A DNA stretch of 64,000 nt from Pontibacter sp. FD36 (GCF_015686655.1 NZ_JADPMP010000011.1:167981-231980); one strand, 5' to 3'; positions 35,783-45,137 are shown, counted from the first letter of the stretch. The notes: generated by a model from the letters alone, not told the origin. Translations and numbers: made by a program.

Positions 35783-36457
35783 ATGCCTCATATAGATGTA
35801 GAACTCGAACGCCTGCGGGAAAAATTGCTGGAGATGTGGGACTTGGTGGAGCACCAGCTAACCAGCGGGCGCGAAGCCGTGATGAACGCCGACCATGAAC
35901 TGTCGCAGCGCATTATCAAGCTTGAGCGCAAAGTCAACAGCTTCGACCTCAAGATCGACCGCATGTGCGAGAACTTCTTTGCCTTGTTCACTCCCGTAGC
36001 CGTGGACCTACGCACTGTGCTGGCCATCCTCAAAATTAACACCAACCTGGAGCGTATAGGCGACACTGCCGAAGGGATGGCACGGTTCGCCTGCAAACTT
36101 GAACGCCCCTTTGACCCTGAATTGGTAGAGCTAACCAATGTGATGGTGATGTATGACGAAGCCTTAGTGATGTTCAATGAGTGCCGTATCGCCTTCAAGA
36201 GCGAGGACCCTAAACTGGCCAAGCAAATCATCAAGCGAGACAAGGCCCTGAACAAAATCTACCGCAAATCCGACGTGGTCATCGCCAAATACCTACAAAA
36301 TAACCCCGACCGGATTCCTGAAGGTCTTGCCCTCCTCTCCATCATTAAAAAGCTCGAAAGAGTAGGCGACCAGGTAACCAACATGGCTGAGGAGATCATC
36401 TTTTACCGTGAAGCGAAGGTAGTGAAGCACCGTAAAAAGAAGAAAAAGAAGGAATAG
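35783..36457 (+). CDS. phoU: Phosphate signalling regulator PhoU
   Basis: The 224-residue all-helical protein has two PhoU repeats, each with a metal-binding helix (TNLERIGDTAEGMAR and KLERVGDQVTNMAEE). PhoU links Pst activity to the PhoR/PhoB two-component system and represses uptake when phosphate is plentiful. The C-terminus is a lysine-rich tail. phoB and phoR are not in the window. Confidence 0.95.
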   Translation: MPHIDVELERLREKLLEMWDLVEHQLTSGREAVMNADHELSQRIIKLERKVNSFDLKIDRMCENFFALFTPVAVDLRTVLAILKINTNLERIGDTAEGMARFACKLERPFDPELVELTNVMVMYDEALVMFNECRIAFKSEDPKLAKQIIKRDKALNKIYRKSDVVIAKYLQNNPDRIPEGLALLSIIKKLERVGDQVTNMAEEIIFYREAKVVKHRKKKKKKE

Positions 36458-36544
36458 TTGAATTGATAAATTGTTGATTGCTTAATTGTTGGTTTGTGGG
36501 GGTGATTTTCTCTTGAAACGAACAGCCTGAACTCAATCCCTTTC

Positions 36545-36620
36545 TGTCATTTCGACCTACGGGAGAAATCCGGATTGGCAATCTTGATACTCTAGATTTC
36601 TCCCGTAAGTCGAAATGACA
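36545..36620. repeat. Inverted-repeat element TGTCATTTCGAC...GAAATC
   Basis: Arms at 36545-36570 and 36595-36620 are 26 bases each and match as inverted repeats at 25 of 26 positions, with a 24-base loop. It lies between phoU and ccmB and carries TGTCATT ends like the element at 8097-8209. It probably belongs to a dispersed repeat family and could also end the phoU transcript. Confidence 0.75.
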
Positions 36621-36700
36621 TAGTATAAATACTTTTCTCGGCTCCAGCCCGCTATACCGATACCCCCACCCCCACTTTAGCAATTATACAATTTGTGTCG

Positions 36701-36708
36701 TACCTTTG
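36701..36708 (+). promoter_or_regulatory. -7 element of the ccm operon
   Basis: TACCTTTG is a perfect TAnnTTTG match. It overlaps a TTG codon that could be mistaken for the ccmB start, so the true start must lie downstream. Confidence 0.65.
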
Positions 36709-36723
36709 CGCAAAATTACGAAG

Positions 36724-37392
36724 GTGCTGTTCAAAGAAGTCATATACTTAATGCAGAAGGATTTCCTGCTGGAGTGGCGGCAGAAGTATGCCTTTAACGG
36801 CATGCTCCTCTACGTCAGCAGCACGGTGTTCGTCTGCTACCTCAGCTTCGGGCTTCGCTCGAATGCGCTGCAAGTGCCCGTTTGGAACGCCCTGTTCTGG
36901 ATTATCATGCTCTTCACGTCGGTGAACGCCATCGCCAAGAGCTTTATGCAGGAGAACCGCGGCCGATTGCTTTACTTCTATTCTATTGTCAGTCCGCAGG
37001 GTATCATTCTGGCCAAGATCCTTTACAACGCCTGTCTGATGTTGGTCTTGGCGCTGATCTGCTTTATATTCTACGCCTTTGTGCTGGGCAACCCGGTGCA
37101 AGACATCCCGATGTTTTTGCTGAGTATTCTGCTTGGCGCCATCGGTTTCGCAACCTCACTCACTATGATTTCAGGTATAGCCTCTAAGGCTGCCAACAGT
37201 AGTACGCTCATGGCCGTGCTTAGCTTCCCTGTGATTGTGCCGATGCTCCTGATGCTGATAAAAATGTCCAAAAACGCTATGGACGGGCTGGAGCGGGCTG
37301 CCAGCCTCGACGAACTACTTACTTTGCTTGCCATAAACATGATCGTTGTCACTGTTTCTTATATTTTGTTCCCGTACCTTTGGCGTTCGTAA
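36724..37392 (+). CDS. ccmB: Heme exporter subunit CcmB
   Basis: The 222-residue inner-membrane protein has six hydrophobic segments. It carries the CcmB opening FKEVIYLMQKDFLLEWRQKYAFNGMLLY. It is the membrane part of the CcmAB ABC complex, which releases holo-CcmE in system I cytochrome c maturation. I place the start at the GTG at 36724, since an earlier in-frame TTG lies inside the -7 box; the ATG at 36751 is an alternative. A ccmA is not seen here. Confidence 0.88.
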   Translation: MLFKEVIYLMQKDFLLEWRQKYAFNGMLLYVSSTVFVCYLSFGLRSNALQVPVWNALFWIIMLFTSVNAIAKSFMQENRGRLLYFYSIVSPQGIILAKILYNACLMLVLALICFIFYAFVLGNPVQDIPMFLLSILLGAIGFATSLTMISGIASKAANSSTLMAVLSFPVIVPMLLMLIKMSKNAMDGLERAASLDELLTLLAINMIVVTVSYILFPYLWRS

Positions 37393-37577
37393 GGTATGGC
37401 TTTGACAAGCGAGGCACAGCCAACCCAAAATATGATATAAGTAGCTGAGTAAACGAAAATTAACAGGCAGTTTGGGCGGAACTTTGCGACAAATTAGACC
37501 ACAGAACTGTTAGAAATAAAAAGTAAGATGGGATAAGGCGCAGGCCTGCTTCCATCATCAATAAGAGAAGAAGGAAC

Positions 37578-38243
37578 ATGAAGAAGAACTGGTGGAAAAT
37601 ACTGACTGTGCTGCTGCTAGTGTTTACTGTGGCGGTAGGTATGCTGTCGGATGTTCCCCGACTGGCCATCCTGAACGAGACCATCCGCAACCTGTACTTC
37701 CACGTGCCGATGTGGTTTGGAATGATCCTGATCCTGCTGGTTTCGGTGGTGTACTCTATTAAATACCTCCGCAAGCCGAGCATCAAAAACGATATCATCG
37801 CACACGAAGCCGCTAAAGTAGGCATTCTGTTCGGTGTACTGGGCATCGTGACAGGTATGGAATGGGCCAAGTTTACGTGGGGCGAGTACTGGAGCAACGA
37901 CCCGAAACAGAACGGGGCGGCCATCGGCCTGCTGATTTACTTTGCCTATCTCGTGCTGCGCAGCTCTTTTGCCGAGCAACAGCAACGTGCCCGCATCAGC
38001 GCCGTGTACAACATCTTCGCGTTTGCGGCCCTTATCCCTTTGCTGTTCATCCTGCCCCGCCTGACCGATTCACTTCACCCGGGCAACGGCGGCAACCCCG
38101 GCTTTAACGCTTACGACCTGGATAGTAGCCTGCGACTGGTGTTCTACCCTGCCGTGCTGGGTTGGACGCTGCTAGGCATCTGGATCGTGAACGTCAAGTC
38201 AAGATTCGAATTACTGAGACAACGATTATATGAAAATGTTTAG
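37578..38243 (+). CDS. ccmC: Heme transporter CcmC
   Basis: The 221-residue membrane protein has about six spans and the heme-handling tryptophan-rich periplasmic segment KFTWGEYWSNDPKQNGAAIG. CcmC attaches heme to CcmE. The start is the ATG at 37578, and the 3' end overlaps ccmD by 14 bases. The 185 bases before it contain no separate gene. Confidence 0.92.
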   Translation: MKKNWWKILTVLLLVFTVAVGMLSDVPRLAILNETIRNLYFHVPMWFGMILILLVSVVYSIKYLRKPSIKNDIIAHEAAKVGILFGVLGIVTGMEWAKFTWGEYWSNDPKQNGAAIGLLIYFAYLVLRSSFAEQQQRARISAVYNIFAFAALIPLLFILPRLTDSLHPGNGGNPGFNAYDLDSSLRLVFYPAVLGWTLLGIWIVNVKSRFELLRQRLYENV

Positions 38244-38505
38244 AATACTGGCCATTTGCTGCTTTATGCTGGGCATGCTGCTGGCCTTCGAACCAACCAT
38301 GGCCCAAGACCAGATGGTGGAGTTCTCATCGGCTCCGCAGCAAAACATCGAAATGGCCGACACGCTACGTCAGGATGGAAAGATTTACGTGGTTGTAGCT
38401 GTGCTACTCACTGTATTGGCAGGCGTGTTGTTCTACCTGATTGCCCTCGACCGTAAGGTGGGCCGCCTGGAGAAACAGCTGAAAGACGAATACGTGAACC
38501 GCTAA
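38230..38505 (+). CDS. ccmD: CcmD-like small membrane protein
   Basis: The 91-residue protein has an N-terminal signal-like segment (cleavage near MAQDQ) and one transmembrane helix at about 52-72. A charged cytosolic tail follows (LDRKVGRLEKQLKDEYVNR). It fits the CcmD role of tethering CcmC and CcmE, and lies between ccmC and ccmE. It is longer than proteobacterial CcmD, as is usual in Bacteroidota. Confidence 0.8.
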   Translation: MKMFRILAICCFMLGMLLAFEPTMAQDQMVEFSSAPQQNIEMADTLRQDGKIYVVVAVLLTVLAGVLFYLIALDRKVGRLEKQLKDEYVNR

Positions 38506-38619
38506 TTTCTTTTTTGCGCTAACGTGAAAAAAATGATAAATATCCCTATTTGCGATGGATTTAAAACGTCCTATCGTGTGTTAGGCTAACAGAAACAGAG
38601 TATCTATAATCAGATAAAG

Positions 38620-39045
38620 ATGAAAAAGTCACACATCATCGGCATTATCGTTATCGCCATGGCCATTGGCATTATCATGACCACGGCTGGCGACGCGAGC
38701 ACCTATGTTTCATTTGGCGATGCCATTGAGCTGGCCAAAGACGGCAACTCTACCAAAGTACACGTGGTAGGTCGCCTCAAAAAAGATGATCAGGGCCACA
38801 TCGTAGGCATGCATTATGAACCGATGAAGGACCCGAACTATTTCGCCTTCACGCTGGTAGACACCAATCGCTTCGAACAGCGGGTGGTTTACTTCAACCC
38901 AAAACCACAGGACTTCGAACGATCTGAGCAAGTTGTGATTACAGGCAACATGCAGAACGAAGTGTTCGTGGCTGACAAGATACTCCTCAAGTGCCCATCC
39001 AAGTACACGGAGAACGAAATCCAAACCAACACCGCAGGTATATAA
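38620..39045 (+). CDS. ccmE: Heme chaperone CcmE, CxxxY type
   Basis: The 141-residue protein has one N-terminal membrane anchor (about 5-22) and an OB-fold domain with the YVSFGDAIELAKDG opening. Where most CcmE proteins have His and Tyr (HxxxY) for covalent heme attachment, this one has C125 and Y129 (LLKCPSKY). Variants with Cys at this place are known in some bacteria and archaea. It carries heme from CcmC to CcmF. Confidence 0.9.
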   Translation: MKKSHIIGIIVIAMAIGIIMTTAGDASTYVSFGDAIELAKDGNSTKVHVVGRLKKDDQGHIVGMHYEPMKDPNYFAFTLVDTNRFEQRVVYFNPKPQDFERSEQVVITGNMQNEVFVADKILLKCPSKYTENEIQTNTAGI

Positions 39046-39131
39046 ATAAGTTAAGAGTTGAGAGATAAGAGCCAATACTCTTAGCACCGCACAACTCATG
39101 ACTTTTAACTTTACACTTTTAACTATCAGAA

Positions 39132-41729
39132 ATGATTAATACGCTAATCGGAGACTTTGGCCACGCCAGTGTGATTGTTGCTTTTGTAGCGGCCATCGTA
39201 GCCTCCTATGCTTATTTTATGGCCGCGCGCCAGAAAACCGAAGAGAGCGGCGATACGACTTGGCGCAAACTGGCACGTGGTGCCTTTTACGTGCACAGTA
39301 TAGCGGTTGTGGCCATCATCTTCAGTCTTTTCAACATCATTTACGAGCACCGCTACGAGTACTACTATGCTTGGAGCCACTCGTCGAACCATCTGCCGGT
39401 GCACTACATGATCTCCTGTTTCTGGGAAGGCCAGGAAGGTTCGTTTCTGCTTTGGATGTTCTGGCACGTGGCCTTGGGCGTGGTGCTGATGAACGCGGGT
39501 AAGAAAAACAAACAGTGGGAAGCGCCTGTGATGGCTATCTTCTCTTTCGTGCAGATTTTCATTTCTTCTATGATTTTGGGTGTGGTGATCGGCGACTTTA
39601 AGCTGGGTTCCTCCCCTTTCATTCTCATGCGCGACTTCATGGCCGACGCCCCGGTGTTTGCCATGGACCCGAACTTTAAGCCAGCTGATGGCACGGGTCT
39701 AAACCCACTGTTGCAAAACTATTGGATGGTGATCCACCCGCCAACCCTGTTCTTGGGTTATGCTGCTTCACTTGTTCCGTTTGCTTTTGCCATTGCCGGT
39801 CTTTGGAAAGGCAAATTCAGCGAGTGGATTCGTCCTGCGTTGCCTTGGTCACATTTTGCAGCCGTGACGCTGGGTATCGGTATCATGATGGGTGCTTACT
39901 GGGCCTATGAAACGCTGAACTTCGGTGGTTACTGGAACTGGGACCCGGTTGAGAACGCGGTATACATTCCGTGGCTCGTGCTGGTAGGTGGCATCCATAC
40001 CATGATCGCTTACCGCCGTAGCAAGCAAGGTTTGCGCGCTACGTTCATTCTAGTGATTACTTCTTTTGTCCTGATTCTATATGCTACTTTCCTAACCCGA
40101 AGTGGTATTTTGGGCAACGCCTCTGTACACTCCTTCACCGACTTAGGTCTGTCAGGTCAGCTGTTCACATACATGATGGCTTTCACGGTGCTGGCTATCG
40201 GCCTATTGGTTTACAATTGGAAGAAAATCCCGACAACAGAGAAAGAGCTTTCAACTTACAGTGCAGAGTTCTGGGTATTTATCGGTGCTGCCGTGCTTTG
40301 CTTAGCCGCCTTCCAAGTACTCGTAACGACTTCTATACCTGTTTACAACTCGTTCTTGGGCTTCATAGGTATAGAATCTAACGCAGCCCTGCCTGCCGAC
40401 CAGATTGCGCACTACACTAAGTTCCAACTTTGGGCGGGTGTGGCTATCGCCATCCTGACAGGTATTGGCCAGTTACTTTGGTGGAAAAAAGCGAACAAGA
40501 AGAGCTTCAAAGACGCCATCACCATGCCACTTATGCTTACGCTGCTTTTTGCCAGCTTGGTGATTATCCTGTCTAACAAGTTTGATATCTTTACTTTCAA
40601 GCTCGACAACCCAGTATACATCCTGTTGTTTGTGGTATCGCTCTTCGCAGTATTCGCCAACTTCAGCATTATCCTTGGTTTGCTGCAGAAGAAAATAACG
40701 TTGTCAGGTGGTGCCGTGGCGCACATCGGTATAGCGCTGATGTTGATTGGTATCTTGTTCTCCTCAGGTTACTCGAACATCATTTCGCAGAACAACTCCG
40801 GTATGCTTTACTCACGCGAGTTTCCGGACGAAATTAACCGCGACAACGTGCTCCTGTGGCGCAACACCCCTGTGCAGATGGACCGCTTCAAGGTAAGCTA
40901 CCACGGTCAGTTCCAGGAAGTAAAAGGCGTTCCGGGTTACGTAAACAAGGAGCTTCTGTACCAGACGGACGATATGTACAAGGCCATTGCCCGTGGCAAT
41001 ATTCAGGTAAAAGACAAGGTATATTTTGAGACAGGCGATACGCTGGACTTGATTTCTCCGGAGAATACTTACTACGAAGTGAGCTATGCAAGCGAGAAGG
41101 AAAACTTCGTGCTATACCCAAGAGCGCAAGTGAACCCGAACATGGGCCTATTGGCTTCTCCTGACATCAAGCATTTCGCTGGCAAGGATTTGTACACGCA
41201 CGTATCTACGGTACCAGATCCAAATGAAGAAAAGGACTGGGGTGAATTGCAGGAGTATGAAGTTTCTGCTGGTGACACGCTAGTGATCAACGATTACATC
41301 GCAGTGTTTAATGGCATTGAGCAAATCGAGCAAGTACCGGGTGTACAGCTGGCCGAAGGCGACGTAGCGGTTCAGGCTGCCATGAAGATCATGGGCGAGC
41401 GCAAGAACTATCATGCCCACCCTGTGCTGATGATTAAAGACCAGATGATGGGTCGCGTACCAGAAATCATCGAAGACCTGGGTATACGCATCACCTTCCT
41501 GAATATCGACACTGAGAACCATAAGTTCAAAATCGGTGTGAATGTGACGCAGAAAGACTACATCATCCTGAAAGCAATGGAGAAGCCATTCGTGAACATT
41601 CTCTGGATCGGCACTATCATTATGTCTATCGGCTTTGTCATGGCGATTGTTCGTCGTAATAAAGAAGGTAATGGTGGTGAAGGGAAAGTAACAAAGGTGA
41701 GAGAAGAGCGGAAAGCACAGGTGGCGTAA
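39132..41729 (+). CDS. ccmF: Heme lyase subunit CcmF
   Basis: This is an 865-residue polytopic membrane protein. It has the WWD heme-handling domain (NFGGYWNWDPVENAVYIPWL), conserved histidines in external loops, and a large periplasmic C-terminal domain before the last helix. It ligates heme to apocytochromes c. No ccmH is adjacent. A terminator lies just downstream, ending the ccm operon. Confidence 0.95.
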   Translation: MINTLIGDFGHASVIVAFVAAIVASYAYFMAARQKTEESGDTTWRKLARGAFYVHSIAVVAIIFSLFNIIYEHRYEYYYAWSHSSNHLPVHYMISCFWEGQEGSFLLWMFWHVALGVVLMNAGKKNKQWEAPVMAIFSFVQIFISSMILGVVIGDFKLGSSPFILMRDFMADAPVFAMDPNFKPADGTGLNPLLQNYWMVIHPPTLFLGYAASLVPFAFAIAGLWKGKFSEWIRPALPWSHFAAVTLGIGIMMGAYWAYETLNFGGYWNWDPVENAVYIPWLVLVGGIHTMIAYRRSKQGLRATFILVITSFVLILYATFLTRSGILGNASVHSFTDLGLSGQLFTYMMAFTVLAIGLLVYNWKKIPTTEKELSTYSAEFWVFIGAAVLCLAAFQVLVTTSIPVYNSFLGFIGIESNAALPADQIAHYTKFQLWAGVAIAILTGIGQLLWWKKANKKSFKDAITMPLMLTLLFASLVIILSNKFDIFTFKLDNPVYILLFVVSLFAVFANFSIILGLLQKKITLSGGAVAHIGIALMLIGILFSSGYSNIISQNNSGMLYSREFPDEINRDNVLLWRNTPVQMDRFKVSYHGQFQEVKGVPGYVNKELLYQTDDMYKAIARGNIQVKDKVYFETGDTLDLISPENTYYEVSYASEKENFVLYPRAQVNPNMGLLASPDIKHFAGKDLYTHVSTVPDPNEEKDWGELQEYEVSAGDTLVINDYIAVFNGIEQIEQVPGVQLAEGDVAVQAAMKIMGERKNYHAHPVLMIKDQMMGRVPEIIEDLGIRITFLNIDTENHKFKIGVNVTQKDYIILKAMEKPFVNILWIGTIIMSIGFVMAIVRRNKEGNGGEGKVTKVREERKAQVA

Positions 41730-41749
41730 TCATACTGGACCATAGTTGG

Positions 41750-41786
41750 ATAAGGCAGGCTTGCAAAAAGCCTGCCTTATTTGTTT
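41750..41786 (+). terminator. Terminator of the ccm operon
   Basis: The 13-base stem ATAAGGCAGGCTT / AAGCCTGCCTTAT with a 5-base loop is followed by TTGTTT. Confidence 0.88.
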
Positions 41787-41850
41787 ACACAGTTTCCCCC
41801 GCTCTAAAAATTGACAGAAAGTAAATCAATTGCTTACCTTTAGTTTTCCA

Positions 41851-42768
41851 ATGAACAGTATCGATAAACTATACCTTAAACCTGTAGGGGGGCTTTGTAA
41901 CAGAATGCGAGCCATTGATTCTGGCGTTACATTGGCAGAGCAACTTGGAAAAAGACTTGTTGTGTTCTGGGGAAGAGACCAATGGCTCAACTGCAAATAT
42001 TCTGACCTGTTTAAGCCATCTCTAAATTTCGATGTCATTGAAGAGAAGCAATGGGCAGGAAAAAAAGCCTTGTTCCCTTATCTACCGGGCTCTAAGCCGA
42101 CAAGCCTCACTAAAAAAAGCTTGTATGCACTAACCAAAAAAACGCTAGATATCAACGCAGAGATATGGTATGAAGATATTGGGCATGCAGTAGCTCAAAT
42201 AGACACTTCTATACAACCTGAAAACATTCGGGATATGAAGGACTATGAGGTGCAATCATTCAAACACATTAATCCTTTAGTGCAGGTACTAAATAGTAAA
42301 GGAAGTGCTTTTGTTTGTTCCGCCTGGAAACTGGCCTCTGGCCAACGTTATGCACAGAACTTCATACCAATCGACAAGCTACAAAGTCAGATAAATGAAT
42401 TAAGTAAGCGCTTCTTACATACGGTAGGTGTACATATACGTCGTAGCGATCATAAAATGGCTATCGAACACAGCCCAATACAAAGTTTTATTAGCGCGAT
42501 AGAACATGAAATTGATAATAATAATGCGAACTTCTTTTTAGCCACAGATTGTGAAGAAACTGAAAAAGAATTGCTAAATAGATACTCCAATAGAATTACT
42601 ATATGCCCGAAAAGCAGCTATAGTAGAAGTTCTGCCCAAGGTATACAAGAAGCTTTGATTGATTTATATTGTCTATCTAAAACCAGTAAAGTGCTAGGGT
42701 CCTATTACAGCTCCTTCTCGCAAGTAGCAGCTGAAATTTCAGGTATAGAAGAAATTACAATTCACTAG
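41851..42768 (+). CDS. Fucosyltransferase-like glycosyltransferase
   Basis: The 305-residue protein has an N-terminal GGLCNRMRAIDSG motif, a central GVHIRRSDHK (the basic HxRxD nucleotide-sugar signature), and a C-terminal GSYYSSFSQVAAE. These fit GT23/GT11/NodZ-like fucosyltransferases with a GT-B fold; the sugar is uncertain. Base composition is clearly more AT-rich than that of its neighbours. I start it at the ATG at 41851. It is followed by a second glycosyltransferase seven bases later. Confidence 0.78.
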   Translation: MNSIDKLYLKPVGGLCNRMRAIDSGVTLAEQLGKRLVVFWGRDQWLNCKYSDLFKPSLNFDVIEEKQWAGKKALFPYLPGSKPTSLTKKSLYALTKKTLDINAEIWYEDIGHAVAQIDTSIQPENIRDMKDYEVQSFKHINPLVQVLNSKGSAFVCSAWKLASGQRYAQNFIPIDKLQSQINELSKRFLHTVGVHIRRSDHKMAIEHSPIQSFISAIEHEIDNNNANFFLATDCEETEKELLNRYSNRITICPKSSYSRSSAQGIQEALIDLYCLSKTSKVLGSYYSSFSQVAAEISGIEEITIH

Positions 42769-42775
42769 GCGAGGT

Positions 42776-43921
42776 ATGGCATCTGCTTTTTTTAAAATAC
42801 TTAAACGTAAAATCAACAGCGCCTTTTATGTGACATTACGCCTATTCAATTATTATCCCTTCTTCTCCTACCTCCATGGCCGAGGTGAGAAAATCAATCT
42901 CACTGAAGAATATGAGTTAGAGTTTACAGAAGAAGAGAAGGCATTTCTGAAAGCTTGTGCAGCGTCTTATAATTATTTTGAATCAGATTATGCATTGGGG
43001 CATAGACAAAAGGAGCTTTCAATTTATAAACTAAAGGATGTTACCTTTTTAAGCCATACCGGAGCTATTCTGCTCAACCATAAATTAATCGTCGAATCAG
43101 CCTCAAGTGTAACTAGACTTACAGCAACAAAGGCTTTTCGGGACTTCAGTTTGCTGATTCCACATACCTACAAAGACGGAGTATATACGACCATACAACA
43201 CAGCCATTGGGCTGACAATAATATCTCACACTGGTTGATTGACTGTCTACCACGCGTCTATATTATCACGCAGCTGATAAAAGAGCCAGTCACACTTTTG
43301 ATGTGGAATGGAGCACAATCTTACCAAAAGCAGATGCTGAGTTATTTGTTGCGTGACTACCCACACATCAAATTAAAGTATATCAGCAAACACCAAAAGA
43401 TCAAAATAGCTAACTTTTATCTTCCGTCTTTTGTAGCTGCTACTTTTAGCGCGTACCTACCACCTGATGTTAGCCAGTGGCTGAGGGAAAAACTTTGGGG
43501 TGGCTACAAGATTAAACGCAACAATCCCATAAAACGCGTGTACATCAGCCGCTCAAAAGCCAGACTTCGCCGCATCTTGAATGAACGGGAATTAATAGCT
43601 CTGCTGGAAAGTTTCGGGTTCATTACAATATGGGCTGAAGACCTAGACTATAAAGATCAAATTCAACTCTTTTATGATGCTGAGGCCGTCGTTTCTTCGC
43701 ATGGAGCAGGCCTGACGAACATTCTTTTCGCTGAGAAATGCCATGTATTAGAATTTCACCCAGCCAAAATAATGAAGGCGCACTACATGCTCTTAAGCAA
43801 AGGACTAAATTTTGACTATACAGCTATTGTAGGTTCTGAAGGGGATGAAATGGAGTGTTACACAGTACCTTTGTCAGAAGTAGAAAAATGGCTTCAAACA
43901 AATTTTGAAACAAACCAATGA
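42776..43921 (+). CDS. Glycosyltransferase of the GT61/DUF563 family
   Basis: The 381-residue protein has the GT61 features YTTIQHSHWADNNISHWLID near residue 138, VYISRSKARLRRILNE and VVSSHGAGLTNILFAE. Such enzymes transfer xylose, GlcNAc or similar sugars in capsule or glycan assembly. It is AT-rich like the preceding gene, and its stop overlaps the next start (ATGA), so all three are translated together. Confidence 0.88.
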   Translation: MASAFFKILKRKINSAFYVTLRLFNYYPFFSYLHGRGEKINLTEEYELEFTEEEKAFLKACAASYNYFESDYALGHRQKELSIYKLKDVTFLSHTGAILLNHKLIVESASSVTRLTATKAFRDFSLLIPHTYKDGVYTTIQHSHWADNNISHWLIDCLPRVYIITQLIKEPVTLLMWNGAQSYQKQMLSYLLRDYPHIKLKYISKHQKIKIANFYLPSFVAATFSAYLPPDVSQWLREKLWGGYKIKRNNPIKRVYISRSKARLRRILNERELIALLESFGFITIWAEDLDYKDQIQLFYDAEAVVSSHGAGLTNILFAEKCHVLEFHPAKIMKAHYMLLSKGLNFDYTAIVGSEGDEMECYTVPLSEVEKWLQTNFETNQ

Positions 43922-44697
43922 ACACAGCTATCATAGGATCTGGTAACGTAGCCTGGCACTTGGGTAAAGCCTTAAAGCAAGCTGGACATAAGATAGTAGC
44001 AGTGTATAGCCCAACCCCACCCCACCGGGAAGAACTGGCGGAAGAGTTGGCGCCAGCTATGGCACTGGACTCATTAGATATGCGTAATATTAACGCTGAA
44101 CTGTTCCTGATTGCGGTACCCGATGCGGCGTTGGCTTTAGTAGCGGCACAGTTACAAGTTCCTCAGAATGCGGTTGTGGTTCATACCTCAGGTTCGCAAC
44201 CGCTAGCAGCATTGCAAGGTATAGCAGGCGCACAGACAGGGGTTTTTTATCCGTTGCAAACATTCTCCAAGTCTAAACCGGTCGACTTCAAAAATATCCC
44301 AATCCTTTTGGAAGCTACCGCGCCAGAAACATTACATTCTTTACAGCTCGTAGCAAATAGTATTTCAGAGCAGGTATACGAGGTGAGTTCTACTAAGAGA
44401 AAACAGCTCCACCTGGCGGCTGTATTCGCATGCAACTTTACCAATCACTTGCTAGGTATAAGCCGGGAACTGCTCCAACAGGCAGACCTGCCTAATACGC
44501 TGCTTCAACCCCTCATACAGGAAACCATTGCCAAGGCCATGCAACAGCACCCTTTCGATGTGCAGACAGGCCCAGCAGTGCGTCACGATCAGAATGTGAT
44601 AGAAGAGCACCTGCGCCTGCTGCAAGACCAGCCACTCTACCAGCAGGTATACCAACTGCTCACTCAAAGCATCCAGGCTCAGCACCTCAAGGAGTAA
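43918..44697 (+). CDS. Rossmann-fold DUF2520 protein
   Basis: The 259-residue protein has an N-terminal NAD(P)-binding fold (IIGSGNVAWHLGKAL at 5-19) and a C-terminal all-helical DUF2520 domain (HLAAVFACNFTNHLLGISRELL). It resembles pyrroline-5-carboxylate reductase and ketopantoate reductase folds, but its substrate is unknown. It returns to the GC content of the surrounding genome. Confidence 0.88.
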   Translation: MNTAIIGSGNVAWHLGKALKQAGHKIVAVYSPTPPHREELAEELAPAMALDSLDMRNINAELFLIAVPDAALALVAAQLQVPQNAVVVHTSGSQPLAALQGIAGAQTGVFYPLQTFSKSKPVDFKNIPILLEATAPETLHSLQLVANSISEQVYEVSSTKRKQLHLAAVFACNFTNHLLGISRELLQQADLPNTLLQPLIQETIAKAMQQHPFDVQTGPAVRHDQNVIEEHLRLLQDQPLYQQVYQLLTQSIQAQHLKE

Positions 44698-44756
44698 ACC
44701 TGTAACCTATTCAGCGGTCATACTGTTTTATTCGAAGAAGGTATAAAGCGCCCGGC

Positions 44757-44787
44757 TTTGAATCGGGGGGCGGGTTTCATAACTTTG
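44757..44787 (+). promoter_or_regulatory. Promoter of ferredoxin-iscX
   Basis: TTTG at 44757-44760, then 19 bases, then TAACTTTG at 44780-44787: both halves of the Bacteroidota consensus are exact. The ATG lies 20 bases downstream. Confidence 0.75.
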
Positions 44788-44807
44788 CACCTTAAATAGA
44801 AAGACAG

Positions 44808-45137
44808 ATGAAAGTTGTAAATATAACCTTTAAGTTTAGCGATGGTTCGCCTGACCAGGTTCACCCTGCGGTGGAAGGCGAGTCGGTGCTGGACGTGGCC
44901 CTGAATAACGACATCAAGCTGCAGCACAACTGCGGCGGCGTATGCGGCTGTAGCACCTGCCATGTATATATTGAATCGGGTATGGACGACCTGCCTGAGA
45001 TTACTGACAAAGAAGAGGATTACATTGACCGTGCCGTGGACCCGCGCATCAACTCCCGCCTGGGGTGCCAGTGTGTGGTGCAGGGCAACGAAGATGTTGT
45101 TGTGACCATACCGCCACAAGACTTCCTGGGCCACTAA
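44808..45137 (+). CDS. 2Fe-2S ferredoxin, adrenodoxin type
   Basis: The 109-residue protein has ligands C42, C48 and C51 (CGGVCGCSTC) and C87 or C89 (LGCQC). This is the C-x5-C-x2-C spacing of the Isc-type ferredoxin (Fdx). Adjacent iscX supports a role as electron donor in iron-sulfur cluster assembly. Confidence 0.92.
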   Translation: MKVVNITFKFSDGSPDQVHPAVEGESVLDVALNNDIKLQHNCGGVCGCSTCHVYIESGMDDLPEITDKEEDYIDRAVDPRINSRLGCQCVVQGNEDVVVTIPPQDFLGH

